From assembly GCF_005771525.1 (NCBI RefSeq), contig NZ_VAVZ01000029.1, positions 1-47,166 of the forward strand: DNA of 47,166 nucleotides. The letters run 5' to 3'. Below, one piece after another: positions 15,763 through 25,136 of this stretch (position 1 is the stretch's first letter; each line of letters opens with the position of its first letter). The notes beneath the pieces are model-generated. The model made no database searches and had not been told where the DNA came from. It worked only from the letters and a program-made list of their open reading frames with translations. This stretch comes from Nesterenkonia salmonea. Lineage in GTDB: Bacteria > Actinomycetota > Actinomycetes > Actinomycetales > Micrococcaceae. The translations under genes and the position numbers were made by a program.

Positions 15763-17216
15763 CCCGTTCCCTTCTTGGCGGCTGCTGGTGGTTCGAGTAC
15801 GGCCCGCACCATCCAACCCCGATGCTTGCCCGGTCCGGCATAGACCGAACCGTTGTAAAAGCTTGCCCGCTCCTGCATTCCTTGGATTCCCAATTGGGAC
15901 CCAATCGACTCACGCCTGGTCCCCGGAGCCGGCGGAATACCATCGTCAGTGATGGTGATGATCACCTGTTCCTCACCGATCAGTCCCAGCGCCTGCTGTT
16001 CTTTCGCAGAGAATCCCTGTTCACTGAGCCGGTCACAATCTTCATCCTCGGTGGCCATGAGGTGTTCGATACCGACCTCCACCCGGTTGACCCCGCGGCC
16101 GTAGCGCAGAACATTGGTCAGCGACTCTTGGATGATGCGGTGGACCGTCAGGCCGAATGCCGCGTCATCCGGAAGAGCGGGACCTGACTGCTCCACATGA
16201 AGGGAAACTCCGGCCTGTCGGAAACTTTCGTAGAGGCCCTCCAGAGATTCGGTGATGGGACGCCGAACCGTGTCTGGGGCGTCCCCCGTCCGCAGCACTC
16301 CGATGACTCGGCGCATATCAGCCAGGGCACCGCGCCCGGTTGCCGAGACTTCACCGATCACTTCAGCCGCTCGCTCTGGGTTCTTCTTAGCCACCACCCG
16401 GGCTCCGTCAGCCAAAGAGACCATCACGGAGAGCGAGTGAGCCACTACGTCATGCATCTCCCGGGCGATCCGGTTTCGTTCGCCCAGCTGCGCCAATTGA
16501 TGCGATTTCCGCGCCCAGTTGACAATTTCGCGCTCATGACGGTGCCCGCGGCGCACTGCGGCACCAATGCCAGCGGAGATTCCCACCACAAAGAACATCA
16601 CCACAGCGGTGACCACTAGCGCCTCAAATGCTCCAAGCCCCTGGGTCGAGTAGTAGTCCGCCCAGAAGCCCCCTCCGTGGTGAGCCAGCCACACATCAGC
16701 GACGAGCAGGGTGCTGTACCCCAAGGCGCAGGCCGGCAGCGCCGCCAGTAGGCTCCACTTCAGTCCGTAGTGGAGGCCGACCGAATAGGCAGCCAGACAG
16801 AGTCCCATCATTTGTGCGCCCTGCCACGGGTAGTGGAAAAGCATGGCAGCCTCGAAGAGGGCGACCAGCACCAAGACGGTCAGCGGGCGCGCTCGGCGGA
16901 AACAAAGGGCTGCCGAAATCACAACGATTCCTAGGGCCAACCACCAGGCGTCGTCCCCCATATCCACGAACGCGAGCGGGAAGGACCACAGGGCGTAGAG
17001 GACGTACACCCCCACGACCACTGCATTCATGCACCGTGGGTGCCTGCGAAACCAGCCTCGTAGTCCTGGTCGGCGGATCAGGCCCAGGTCGTCCCATCCG
17101 CTGATCGACTCTGAAAGATTGGCGGGCTCTTCCGACACCGCTTCCACTGACCCCGGTGATGAGGGGAGCATGGCACCGCCGCCTGTCGCGGTGTCCTGCG
17201 GAGGCGGCGTCGTCAT
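15759..17216 (-). CDS. Membrane sensor histidine kinase (HisKA_3/NarL-type)
   Basis: 485 residues. A hydrophilic N-tail of about 60 residues precedes five to six membrane helices (about 63-220) with short loops and no large extracellular sensor domain, the pattern of intramembrane or transporter-coupled kinases. The dimerization helix carries ERNRIAREMHDVVAHSLSVM with phospho-acceptor His255. The ATPase domain has RIIQESLTNVLRYG (N box) and a degenerate G1 box, ITDDGIPP. A region of about 25 residues rich in Glu/Asp between N and G boxes is longer than usual. Lies 12 bp after the ABC permease gene and overlaps the regulator by 4 bp. Confidence 0.93.
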   Translation of the reverse strand: MTTPPPQDTATGGGAMLPSSPGSVEAVSEEPANLSESISGWDDLGLIRRPGLRGWFRRHPRCMNAVVVGVYVLYALWSFPLAFVDMGDDAWWLALGIVVISAALCFRRARPLTVLVLVALFEAAMLFHYPWQGAQMMGLCLAAYSVGLHYGLKWSLLAALPACALGYSTLLVADVWLAHHGGGFWADYYSTQGLGAFEALVVTAVVMFFVVGISAGIGAAVRRGHRHEREIVNWARKSHQLAQLGERNRIAREMHDVVAHSLSVMVSLADGARVVAKKNPERAAEVIGEVSATGRGALADMRRVIGVLRTGDAPDTVRRPITESLEGLYESFRQAGVSLHVEQSGPALPDDAAFGLTVHRIIQESLTNVLRYGRGVNRVEVGIEHLMATEDEDCDRLSEQGFSAKEQQALGLIGEEQVIITITDDGIPPAPGTRRESIGSQLGIQGMQERASFYNGSVYAGPGKHRGWMVRAVLEPPAAAKKGTG

Positions 17217-17228
17217 GCTTCTATCTCA

Positions 17229-18098
17229 TCATGCGTCGCGGTGACTAAACCGGAGCGCACCCAATGTCATGGGCACTGCGACCCAGATCAGCAGTCCGAC
17301 ATATGCCTGCCATGCTTCCAGAGCGGGAACCATGGAGAACTCGCCGGCATTCGGATTCACCGCGTTGTCCACCAGGTTCATGTACTCAGCCTGCATCAGC
17401 ACTTCCACCCACGCGGCGTTGCCGGTCACTCCGTAGAGGATCGACAGCACCATCTGCAGGACGAACATGATGACCGCCAGGATCACGATGCCGCCAGCCG
17501 AGCTGCGCAGCAGCAGCCCGAGACCGAAGCCCAGCAGCGAGGTCAGCACCACGGAAACCCACGAAGCAGCGTACATCCCCGCGATCTCAGCATCGAAGAT
17601 GTCGCCCAGACTCAAGGGCTCAGCGATGATGCTGGTCAGCCCGTGGCTGAGCAGGACCATCACGGCTGTCACCGCAGCCGTCCAGATCACCAGGGCAAGC
17701 CCTTTGGCGCTCAGCAGCAGGAAACGCTGCGGAACTGCGGTGAGACTTGAGCGGATGGCTCCGGTGGAGTACTCAGTGGTAATCGCGATGACGCCCAGGG
17801 AGCCCAGGAGGATCATTGCGAAGTAGCTGCCGGCCTGACCCTGGATAGCTATCTGGAGCGCGTCACCGGCCATTGCCGAATCGTCGGCCGCGAACTGCTG
17901 GAAGGAGAACGCCACTGCGCCGGCGATGAACACACCCAGCGCGACGGTGATGATGGAGAGCCACCAGCTGGTGCGCAGGGCTTTGAGCTTGGCGAACTCC
18001 GAACGAGCTGCTGCGAGAAAACTCACCCCCGAGAGCGTGCTGTCAATGGTGAAGGTGCGCGGTGTCGCGGTGGCGGTATTGATGTGCGTGGTGTTCAC
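17229..18098 (-). CDS. ABC-2 type exporter permease subunit
   Basis: 289 residues with about six hydrophobic segments. An N-terminal EFAKLKALRTSWW motif, typical of ABC-2 permeases working with BcrA-type ATPases, sits before the first helix, and EYSTGAIRSSLTAVPQR follows the second. The GTG start overlaps the ATPase stop (GTGA), indicating coupled translation. With the ATPase it should form a small-molecule or peptide-antibiotic exporter; the linked two-component system suggests inducible cell-envelope or drug defence. The substrate cannot be deduced. Confidence 0.88.
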   Translation of the reverse strand: MNTTHINTATATPRTFTIDSTLSGVSFLAAARSEFAKLKALRTSWWLSIITVALGVFIAGAVAFSFQQFAADDSAMAGDALQIAIQGQAGSYFAMILLGSLGVIAITTEYSTGAIRSSLTAVPQRFLLLSAKGLALVIWTAAVTAVMVLLSHGLTSIIAEPLSLGDIFDAEIAGMYAASWVSVVLTSLLGFGLGLLLRSSAGGIVILAVIMFVLQMVLSILYGVTGNAAWVEVLMQAEYMNLVDNAVNPNAGEFSMVPALEAWQAYVGLLIWVAVPMTLGALRFSHRDA

Positions 18099-19018
18099 TG
18101 GGCAGCCTCCTCAAAAGCTCCGCCGGACCGGTATTCGACGTGGTCGCCAGTCAGTTTCATGTATTCATCCTCCAGTGTGGTCAGCTGCGGGGTCAGCTCA
18201 TGGAGAACCACCTGCGCTTCCAGGGCCCGGCGCCCAATGCTCCGCGGATCAAGCCCGGTCACCTGAAGGGTCTCCGCGTCAATGTGACTGATCGACACAT
18301 CCCGTGCCGTCAGTGCGTTCGCCAAGTCGGACGTCTGCTCAGTGCGGACCAGCACCCGCTGCTCACCTGAGTTGAGCAGCTCCTGGATGGGGGCGTCAGC
18401 GATGATCCGACCGCGGCCCAGCACAATAAGGTGATCCGCCGTCTGCGACATTTCGCTCATCAGATGGGATGAGACGAAGACCGTTCGACCCTCAGCAGCC
18501 ATCTGCCGGGCCAGGCTCCGAACCCAGCGCACACCCTCCGGGTCGAGCCCGTTGACCGGCTCATCAAACATCAGCACTGCCGGATCCCCCAGCAGCGCGG
18601 CAGCAATGCCCAGGCGCTGGTTCATCCCCAAGGAGTACCCCTTGATGCGTTTGCCGGCGACCTCACCCAACCCGGTCAGCTCAATGACATGCTGAACCCG
18701 CGAAGCACTGATGCCATGCGTGGCCGCCAAGACCTTCAGGTGGGATTTCCCGGTCCGTCCCGGGTGGGTGGCCCCGGCGTCCAGGACTGCCCCCACAGTG
18801 CGCATGGGTGCCTTGTGCTGGGAGAACTGTTTTCCATCGATGGTGATGGAGCCGGAGGTCGGCCTGTCCAGACCAACTGCCATGCGCATTGTGGTGGACT
18901 TCCCCGACCCGTTGGGTCCCAGGAAGCCGGTGACCTTGCCGGGCTGCAGCTGGAAGCTGATGCCGTCGACTGCGTTCTTCGAGCCGTACCTCTTGTGCAG
19001 ATTCTCTGCGGTGATCAT
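18095..19018 (-). CDS. ABC exporter ATP-binding subunit (BcrA/DrrA type)
   Basis: 307 residues. Walker A GPNGSGKST (34-42), signature region YSLGMNQRLGIAAALLGDP and Walker B VLMFDEPVNGLDPEG, followed by the H-loop SSHLMSE. The variant signature SLGMNQ in place of LSGGQ is characteristic of the BcrA/DrrA class. The C-terminal 90 residues form the extra domain of that class. First gene of an ATPase-permease-kinase-regulator unit on the minus strand, with 4-bp overlap, 12-bp gap and 4-bp overlap between members. A GAGAG ribosome site precedes the ATG. Confidence 0.95.
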   Translation of the reverse strand: MITAENLHKRYGSKNAVDGISFQLQPGKVTGFLGPNGSGKSTTMRMAVGLDRPTSGSITIDGKQFSQHKAPMRTVGAVLDAGATHPGRTGKSHLKVLAATHGISASRVQHVIELTGLGEVAGKRIKGYSLGMNQRLGIAAALLGDPAVLMFDEPVNGLDPEGVRWVRSLARQMAAEGRTVFVSSHLMSEMSQTADHLIVLGRGRIIADAPIQELLNSGEQRVLVRTEQTSDLANALTARDVSISHIDAETLQVTGLDPRSIGRRALEAQVVLHELTPQLTTLEDEYMKLTGDHVEYRSGGAFEEAAQ

Positions 19019-19128
19019 CTCTCGCGCTCACTTCCCGCCGTGCGTCATTCACCTCAGCCGGATCTCCGGCCTGTGCATACCAGTGTTCTCCACCGGCAGG
19101 CTGAGCACATCACCCCGCAGACTGATCT

Positions 19129-20310
19129 TCACGTACCCCTGTAGGACCATGCCCGGAAGGGGACTTCTACAGGGCCGCGGCGGAACCGGCTGAACCACAG
19201 GTGGGAAAGTGCCAGCTGGGCCAGCCATATTCCAAGAACGACGACGCCGACAGTCACCTCAGACAGTTGCCCGCCAAGACCGAAACCCACACCTGAGAAG
19301 AGGATGACCATGATCAGTGACTGACCCAAGTAGTTGCTCAGTGACATGCGCCCGGCCGGGGCCAGGGCTGCCGTGAGCCTTTCGGCCGATCGGAAGAGCA
19401 CCATGAGAAGCACCACATACCCGCAGGCCTGCACTGGTCCCGCAGCAAAGTTCACAGCGGTGCCCAACAACTCCGCGCCGATCCCGGGCACATAACCGGT
19501 GCTGCCCGGGGATCCCCACGTCAGGAGGGCAGCGATGCTGCTCAGCGCCAGCCCGACCGCAAGGGTCGGCACCCCGATACTCATCAGGCGTTTGGTACTG
19601 AACTCTCCGGCGACGATGCGCTCCACCAATCGAGCCCGGCCGACCACAAGACCCACGAGGAACGCAGCAAACGCCACTGGTCCTTGGACGAACAGCACCG
19701 AGACCAACGCTGACGGGTAGGCAGCCAGCTGGAAGGCGAACCACTGAGTGACTGATCCGGTATACGCGGCCACCGCGTCCTGAGGGTTTCCGAAGGCCAG
19801 GGCGGCGTCTCCCATCGTGTCTTCCAGAGTCATGGTGACCAGCCCCAGTACAACCAGAACGAAGACCATGACGGCGTAGATCACACCGGCGGTCAGCAGA
19901 GCTGCCCTGGTGGAGATCCTGCGCATCCCTAGGAGGATGAAGCCGAGGATTCCGTAGGCCAGGAGGATGTCTCCTGCGAACAGGAAGAGTCCGTGCAGCA
20001 GACCCAGAGTGATCAGCGCTGTGAAGCGTCGGATCGAGCGTCGTGTCTCACTGGCGCCGGACTCGTACGCTCTGGCCCAGGCGAAAACAAAGCTCAGTCC
20101 AAAGAGGAAACTGAACAGGACGTAGGACTTTCCTTCGAAGACCAATGAGACACCGAAGCGCACGAGCTGGTCGGCAGTTGACCCTTCAGCATCGCCACGC
20201 ATCCCCGTGGTGAGCATCTCTGGGTGGGCGAAGAACCAGATGTTGACGCTGAGAATCCCCAGCAGAGCAAGGGATCGCAGCGCGTCGACTGCGTTCACCC
20301 GTGGGTTCAT
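19129..20310 (-). CDS. DUF418-family polytopic membrane protein
   Basis: 393 residues with about ten hydrophobic helices. The N-terminal VDALRSLALLGILSVNI segment and the C-terminal LSNYLGQSLIMVILFSG segment are diagnostic of the DUF418 family (YeiB-like), related to the acyltransferase-3/heparan acetyltransferase fold and of unknown function. Its start codon overlaps the ino1 stop by one base (TGATG), so it is translated from the ino1 mRNA. The 110 bp after its stop show no clear terminator. Confidence 0.9.
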   Translation of the reverse strand: MNPRVNAVDALRSLALLGILSVNIWFFAHPEMLTTGMRGDAEGSTADQLVRFGVSLVFEGKSYVLFSFLFGLSFVFAWARAYESGASETRRSIRRFTALITLGLLHGLFLFAGDILLAYGILGFILLGMRRISTRAALLTAGVIYAVMVFVLVVLGLVTMTLEDTMGDAALAFGNPQDAVAAYTGSVTQWFAFQLAAYPSALVSVLFVQGPVAFAAFLVGLVVGRARLVERIVAGEFSTKRLMSIGVPTLAVGLALSSIAALLTWGSPGSTGYVPGIGAELLGTAVNFAAGPVQACGYVVLLMVLFRSAERLTAALAPAGRMSLSNYLGQSLIMVILFSGVGFGLGGQLSEVTVGVVVLGIWLAQLALSHLWFSRFRRGPVEVPFRAWSYRGT

Positions 20311-21395
20311 CAGCGGTCGACCTCACCGCGGATGAACGCTTCGACCTTTTCGTGCGCTACAGAGTCGTGGAACTGTTCCGGCGGGGACTTCATGAAGTAG
20401 CTCGACGCTGAAAGCAGGGGCCCTCCGATGCCTCGGTCCAGACCAATCTTTGCCGCCCGGACCGCATCAATGATGACGCCGGCCGAGTTCGGGGAGTCCC
20501 AGACTTCAAGCTTCAGCTCAATGGACAGGGGCGCATCGCCGAAGTTGCGGCCTTCGAGCCTGATATAGGCCCATTTGCGGTCGTCCAGCCATGGCACATA
20601 GTCACTCGGTCCAATGTGAACATCGCGGTCGGCCAGTTTGGCTGATGTGTTGGATGTCACCGCTTGCGTCTTGGAGACCTTCTTTGAGGTCAGCCGATCT
20701 GGCTGGAGCATGTTCATGAAGTCCATGTTTCCGCCGAAGTTCAGCTGGTACGTGCGGTCAAGGTGCACACCCCGGTCCTCCAGAAGATGCGCCAGCTCGC
20801 GGTGGGTGATCGTGGCACCCACCTGAGATTTGATGTCATCGCCGACAATCGGCAGCCCTGCATCGGTGAACTTCTGCGCCCACTCTGGTGTCCCGGCAAT
20901 GAACACCGGCAGAGCGTTGACGAACGCACAGCCGGCGTCGATCGCTGCCTGAGCGTAGAATCTGGCCGCCTCTTCTGAGCCGACGGGGAGGTAGCAGACC
21001 ACGACCTCTGCGCGGGCCTCTTTCAGTGCTGCGACCACGTCCACTGGGTCGAATGCTGATTCATCGATGGTTTGCCGGTAGTAGTCACCAAGACCGTCCA
21101 TTGTGGGACCGCGCTGGACATTGACGCTGCTGTAGGGCACATCGGCGAGTTTGATGGTGTTGTTCTCGCTGGCGGTGATCGCTTCCGAGAGGTCTTTGCC
21201 GACTTTTTTGTCGTCGACATCAAAGGCTGCCACGAACTTCACATCGTTGATGTGGTAATCGCCGAAGCGCACATGCATCAGACCCGGAACGTCCTGATCG
21301 TCTTGGGCGTCTTTGTAGTACTCAACTCCCTGAACCAGTGATGCTGCGCAGTTGCCGATGCCCACAAGGGCTACCCGGACCGGATTTTCTGACAC
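20310..21395 (-). CDS. ino1: myo-Inositol-1-phosphate (inositol-3-phosphate) synthase
   Basis: Converts glucose-6-phosphate to inositol-phosphate with NAD, the first step toward phosphatidylinositol and mycothiol in Actinobacteria. 361 residues from the GTG at 21395, which has AAAGGA 9 nt upstream; an open frame continues 31 codons further without a better site. NAD-binding loop [17 protein letters not shown] (about 6-22), [37 protein letters not shown] and [12 protein letters not shown] are family motifs, and the C-terminal [16 protein letters not shown] segment is conserved. Short actinobacterial/archaeal form. Coupled to the DUF418 gene. Confidence 0.96.
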   Translation of the reverse strand: MSENPVRVALVGIGNCAASLVQGVEYYKDAQDDQDVPGLMHVRFGDYHINDVKFVAAFDVDDKKVGKDLSEAITASENNTIKLADVPYSSVNVQRGPTMDGLGDYYRQTIDESAFDPVDVVAALKEARAEVVVCYLPVGSEEAARFYAQAAIDAGCAFVNALPVFIAGTPEWAQKFTDAGLPIVGDDIKSQVGATITHRELAHLLEDRGVHLDRTYQLNFGGNMDFMNMLQPDRLTSKKVSKTQAVTSNTSAKLADRDVHIGPSDYVPWLDDRKWAYIRLEGRNFGDAPLSIELKLEVWDSPNSAGVIIDAVRAAKIGLDRGIGGPLLSASSYFMKSPPEQFHDSVAHEKVEAFIRGEVDR

Positions 21396-21475
21396 GGAAT
21401 CGTTTCCTTTCGATTGCTGCAGGTAGGAGGGCACGGGACTGACCCGCTCCCGTGGTCGCCACTCCCTGCTCATCA

Positions 21476-21481
21476 TAGGCT
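21476..21481 (+). promoter_or_regulatory. Candidate -10 element, leaderless GT87 gene
   Basis: TAGGCT ends 7 nt before the in-frame GTG at 21489 and no ribosome site is present, which decides the start of the downstream gene. Confidence 0.45.
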
Positions 21482-21488
21482 GGGGCAT

Positions 21489-22856
21489 GTGACCAAGATG
21501 CTCCAGCCTATGTCAGACCCACTGGTGGACCACCTGTCAGACCGTTGGGGCGGTCCGACGGGCACCCGTGCGCGCTCTGGACGCGGCAGCGCGCGGGGTG
21601 CAGCCCGCATTCTGACGGCGCTGACTGCCATGGGAGTCCTTCTGGCCCTGCTGGCCTCCCAGTACTGCCGCATCAACGGCTGGGGCGGCACCGGCGTGTA
21701 TCACTGGGGCTGCTATTCGGATGTCTCAGCGCTGTGGGCGTCCCGGGACTTCGATCAACACCCCTGGGCTCCGTTTTTGAGCTCCTACTCCGGCTTTGAG
21801 TATCCCGCACTGACCATGTTCCTGGCCTCCGCTGTGGCCTCCGCGACCCACGGTGTTGATGGCGTGCTGGGCGGGACTGCGCTGGACTACTGGGGTGAGC
21901 GCACAGGTCTGCTGTATTGGGACCTGACGTTCCTCGCCGGGGCGCTGGCCTGGTTCGTTCTGACACTTGCGGTGCTGAAGGCCGCAGGAGCTCGGCCGTG
22001 GAACGCTGCCATTGTTGCGTTGTCGCCAGCCATCATCTTTGGGGTAGGGATCAACTGGGACATTTTTCCCGCTGCAGCACTGGCGCTGGCTGTGCTCTTC
22101 TGTCTGCGCAGGAAGTGGCTGATCGCTGGGGTGCTGTTGGGGATTGGAGCATCCTTCAAGCTGTACCCGCTGTTCCTATTGGGTGCCGTCTTCACGTTGG
22201 CCGCGCGCACCCTTCTGCGCAAAGAAAAGGGCGACGACGCCGTCGAGTGGGCTGATTGCGCCAGGATGGCTGTGGGCGGCGTGCTCGCCTGGACTCTGAT
22301 CAATGTTCCGGTGATGGTGACGAACTTTTCTGCGTGGAGTGAGTTCTATGTCTTCTCTGCTGAGCGGGGCGCCGGTTGGTCCTCGATCTGGCAGGTCTGG
22401 GGAGTGATTTCTGGCTCGGCGTTATCGGCCGACGCCGTCTCCGGCTGGAGCTTCGCTCTGTTCGCCGCCAGCTGCGCCGCAGTGTTGGTGATCGGTGTAA
22501 CCGCTCGCCAACGTCCTGATGTGGTGCAGCTCCTGCTGCTGATTGTGGCGGCCTTCATGATCTTCAATAAGGTGTACTCCCCACAGTTCATGCTGTGGTT
22601 GGTTCCGTTGATCGCATTGGCAGGATTGAGACTGCGTGACGTGCTGATATGGCACGTGTTCCAACTACTGCATTTCTGGGCCATCTGGATGCATCTTGCG
22701 GCGCAGGTCAGTGAGGCTGAACCGCAGCACCTCTTCGACGAGAAAATCTATGTGGCCGCAGTGTTCGGTCATGTTCTGTCAACGGTGTACATCTGCGTGA
22801 TGGTCATCAGAAATATGTACCGAACTCAGTCCGTGTCTTCAGCGTCCTCACCATAA
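21489..22856 (+). CDS. Polyprenyl-phosphate-dependent glycosyltransferase, GT87-like
   Basis: 455 residues with about ten to twelve membrane helices, resembling the GT87/DUF2029 group of GT-C fold mannosyl- or arabinosyltransferases that use polyprenyl-phospho-sugars outside the membrane. The first large loop has [11 protein letters not shown] and [13 protein letters not shown], where GT-C enzymes keep acidic catalytic residues. A later [15 protein letters not shown] segment is typical of the group. The GTG start is chosen from the leaderless promoter; downstream ATGs at 21498 and 21510 are alternatives. In Actinobacteria this family often lies near ino1, which suits a role in phosphatidylinositol mannoside or wall glycan synthesis. 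Its 3' end overlaps the DUF4333-like gene by 31 bp in antisense. Confidence 0.85.
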   Translation: MTKMLQPMSDPLVDHLSDRWGGPTGTRARSGRGSARGAARILTALTAMGVLLALLASQYCRINGWGGTGVYHWGCYSDVSALWASRDFDQHPWAPFLSSYSGFEYPALTMFLASAVASATHGVDGVLGGTALDYWGERTGLLYWDLTFLAGALAWFVLTLAVLKAAGARPWNAAIVALSPAIIFGVGINWDIFPAAALALAVLFCLRRKWLIAGVLLGIGASFKLYPLFLLGAVFTLAARTLLRKEKGDDAVEWADCARMAVGGVLAWTLINVPVMVTNFSAWSEFYVFSAERGAGWSSIWQVWGVISGSALSADAVSGWSFALFAASCAAVLVIGVTARQRPDVVQLLLLIVAAFMIFNKVYSPQFMLWLVPLIALAGLRLRDVLIWHVFQLLHFWAIWMHLAAQVSEAEPQHLFDEKIYVAAVFGHVLSTVYICVMVIRNMYRTQSVSSASSP

Positions 22857-23065
22857 CTGGCGATTTCCGCCTCGTATTCGATGTCGTTGCCATCGACGCT
22901 CACGATCTCCACATCAACAGAGCCGGCGCTGGCGGAGTCGGTGAACTCACACGTCATCCGCTCGCCCTCCTCGGCTTCCATATCCTCAGGGCAGTCCACC
23001 TCGTGGGGTACATCTTCGGGGAACTCGGCGTCGAGTCCAACAACTACTCGTGTGGTCCTGTTCAT
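22826..23065 (-). CDS. Small acidic DUF4333-like protein
   Basis: 79 residues, about one third acidic. The core, VDCPEDMEAEEGERMTCEFT followed by VDVEIVSVDGNDIEYE, matches the pattern of DUF4333 domains (two Cys about 15 apart, then beta strands), which normally follow a signal peptide or membrane anchor. Here there is no export signal, so it is either a free cytoplasmic version or a cut-down gene. A GAGAGAG purine run precedes the ATG. It converges with the GT87 gene and lies downstream of no obvious partner. Confidence 0.65.
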   Translation of the reverse strand: MNRTTRVVVGLDAEFPEDVPHEVDCPEDMEAEEGERMTCEFTDSASAGSVDVEIVSVDGNDIEYEAEIASYGEDAEDTD

Positions 23066-23101
23066 TTTCTGCTCTCTCTTAGATCAATAGCTTGTTGTGC
23101 C

Positions 23102-24526
23102 TTACGGGTTCTCGTCGGCCCACTGCTTGAGCAGCGCGACCGCGGCGTCGTGATCCAGCGGCCCATTCTCCATCCGGTGGTCGAGCAAGAACTTATAGGC
23201 CTTACCCACCTGCGGTCCGGGCGGAATGTCCAGGATCTCCATAATCTGCTCACCGTTGAGGTGGGGACGGATCTTCGCCAGTTCCTCTTCTTCCTGCAGC
23301 TCACTGATCCGGGTCTCCAGATCGTCATAGGCATGGGCCAGCCGGGCGGATTTCTTCCGGTTCCTCGTGGTGACATCCGAGCGGGTGAGCCGATGCAGTC
23401 GCTCCAACTGGTCGCCAGCGTCTGTGACATAGCGGCGGACGGCGGAGTCGGTCCACCCTTGGTCGCCGTAGCCGTAGAAACGCATGTGAAGCTCCACCAG
23501 GTGTGACACAGCCCGGGTGCTTTCTTTGTCGAACTTCAGTGCCTGCATGCGTTTGCGTGTGAGCTTGGCCCCCACCACATCGTGGTGACGGAAACTCACT
23601 CCACCGCCGGGTTCAAATCGGCGAGTCTTGGGTTTGCCGATGTCGTGCATCAGGGCCGCGAACCGCAGGACGAAATCGGGCCGCGGCACTGGGCCCTCCA
23701 AGCCGGTCTCCAGCTCCATGGCTTGTTCCATCACCTGCAGGGAGTGTTGGTAGACGTCCTTATGCCTGCGGTGCTCGTCATCGGTCAGCTTCAGCGCAGG
23801 GATCTCGGGCAGCACAACCTCGGCCAGTCCCGTCTCGACCATCACATCGATTCCCGCCCGGGGGTTCTTGCCGCAGATCAGCTTCACCAGCTCAGCCTGG
23901 ATCCGCTCCGCAGAGACGATCCGCAGCCGGTCTGCCATCTCAGTCATCGCCTCACGCACCGGCTCCGCCACATTGAGGCCGAGCTGAGAGGCGAACCGGG
24001 CCGCGCGCATCATGCGCAGCGGGTCATCGCTGAAACTCTCCTGGGCCGTAGCTGGGGTGCGCAGCACTCCGCTGGCCAGATCCCGCACACCGCCGTGCGG
24101 GTCAATGAGTTCAAAGCTGGGCAGCCGCAGCGCCATGGAGTTCACCGTGAAATCCCGGCGAACCAGGTCATCGGCCAGCGACTCGCCGAACTGCACCTTG
24201 GGCTTGCGTGACGTAGGGTCATACGCTTCAGACCGGTAGGTCGTGACCTCAAGCGTCTGGCCGCCGCGCCGGATCCCGATCGTCCCGAACGCCCGGCCGA
24301 TGTCCCAATGGGCATCCGCCCACCCGCCGACTGCGGCGATTATCTGGTCAGGGGTCGCGTCAGTGGTGAAGTCAAGGTCCGGAGACTGACGCCCCAGGAA
24401 GAGGTCGCGCACCGGTCCGCCCACCAGAGAGAGGTCGTGACCGGCACGGGCAAACACCTCACCAAGCTCGACGACGACGTCAGGTATTTCGGCACCTGCA
24501 GGGAAGCCTTGGGGGAGGGAAACCAT
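23102..24526 (-). CDS. pcnA: CCA tRNA nucleotidyltransferase / poly(A) polymerase family
   Basis: 474 residues. Adds or repairs the 3' CCA of tRNAs. Head domain: GGPVRDLFLG (36-45) and SPDLDFTT with catalytic Asp50/Asp52, followed by RRDFTVNSMAL and the RMMRAARFASQLG neck motif. A C-terminal HD domain (HKDVYQHSLQVM, then LMHDIGKPKTR) marks the actinobacterial class with phosphohydrolase activity. The open frame extends 200 codons further upstream, but that part is antisense to the NUDIX gene and is not coding. ATG 24526 or GTG 24529 is the start. Divergent from NUDIX and murJ, as in many Actinobacteria. The tRNAs in this window lack encoded CCA, so this enzyme is needed. Confidence 0.95.
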   Translation of the reverse strand: MVSLPQGFPAGAEIPDVVVELGEVFARAGHDLSLVGGPVRDLFLGRQSPDLDFTTDATPDQIIAAVGGWADAHWDIGRAFGTIGIRRGGQTLEVTTYRSEAYDPTSRKPKVQFGESLADDLVRRDFTVNSMALRLPSFELIDPHGGVRDLASGVLRTPATAQESFSDDPLRMMRAARFASQLGLNVAEPVREAMTEMADRLRIVSAERIQAELVKLICGKNPRAGIDVMVETGLAEVVLPEIPALKLTDDEHRRHKDVYQHSLQVMEQAMELETGLEGPVPRPDFVLRFAALMHDIGKPKTRRFEPGGGVSFRHHDVVGAKLTRKRMQALKFDKESTRAVSHLVELHMRFYGYGDQGWTDSAVRRYVTDAGDQLERLHRLTRSDVTTRNRKKSARLAHAYDDLETRISELQEEEELAKIRPHLNGEQIMEILDIPPGPQVGKAYKFLLDHRMENGPLDHDAAVALLKQWADENP

Positions 24527-24556
24527 CACGCTGAACAGTTTTACACATGCCCCAGT

Positions 24557-24562
24557 TAAAGT
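24557..24562 (+). promoter_or_regulatory. Candidate -10 element, leaderless NUDIX gene
   Basis: TAAAGT ends 6 nt before ATG 24569 and no ribosome site is present. Confidence 0.45.
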
Positions 24563-24568
24563 AGGTAC

Positions 24569-25114
24569 ATGACCAACGCGGAAACCGGAGGTGAACGGCG
24601 CACCCCCCTGACAGTGTCGATGGGTGCTCGCCGTGCCAATGGTTCTGCTCTGGGGCGCTCGAGCCGGCACCTGCCCACAGTTGAAGAAGTCAGTGCGGGC
24701 GGCGTCGTGATCACCCCAGCTTCTAAGGGTTTTGATGTGGCGATCATTGCCCGCTACAACCGCGGAGGCCGCCTGGAGTGGTGTCTGCCTAAGGGCCACC
24801 CGGAAGGTGATGAGAATTATGAGGAGGCTGCGGTCCGCGAGGTGGAGGAAGAGACCGGGATCGCCGGATCGATCCTGACGAACCTCGGCAGCATCGAGTA
24901 CTGGTTCACTGTGCCCACCCACCGGGTGCACAAAACTGTCCACCACTTTCTGCTCGAGGCGGTGGGTGGTGAACTGACCATCGAAAAGGACCCCGATCAT
25001 GAAGCGGTGGACGTTGCGTGGGTCAATCTGGAGGACCTTGACCGGGTTCTCTCCTTCCCGAACGAGCGGCGGATCGTCAAGCTCGCCAGGCAGGTCATCC
25101 AGGACTCCTTGTGA
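24569..25114 (+). CDS. NUDIX hydrolase
   Basis: 181 residues. A basic N-terminal region of about 35 residues precedes the NUDIX fold. The 23-residue Nudix box starts at Gly76 (GHPEGDENYEE) and ends REVEEETGI, with all metal-binding glutamates. Hydrolyses a nucleoside diphosphate linked to another moiety; substrate unknown, although the AGGVVI start and LPKGHPEG are like MutT/Ap4A-type relatives. Placed directly before murJ (22-bp gap) and divergent from pcnA, an arrangement conserved in Actinobacteria. Leaderless start inferred. Confidence 0.93.
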   Translation: MTNAETGGERRTPLTVSMGARRANGSALGRSSRHLPTVEEVSAGGVVITPASKGFDVAIIARYNRGGRLEWCLPKGHPEGDENYEEAAVREVEEETGIAGSILTNLGSIEYWFTVPTHRVHKTVHHFLLEAVGGELTIEKDPDHEAVDVAWVNLEDLDRVLSFPNERRIVKLARQVIQDSL

Positions 25115-25122
25115 GTACCAGC

Positions 25123-25128
25123 TATAGT
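25123..25128 (+). promoter_or_regulatory. Candidate -10 element, leaderless murJ
   Basis: TATAGT ends 8 nt before ATG 25137, within the 22-bp gap after the NUDIX gene; the intervening CGCCACCG has no ribosome-binding potential. Confidence 0.5.
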
Positions 25129-25136
25129 CGCCACCG

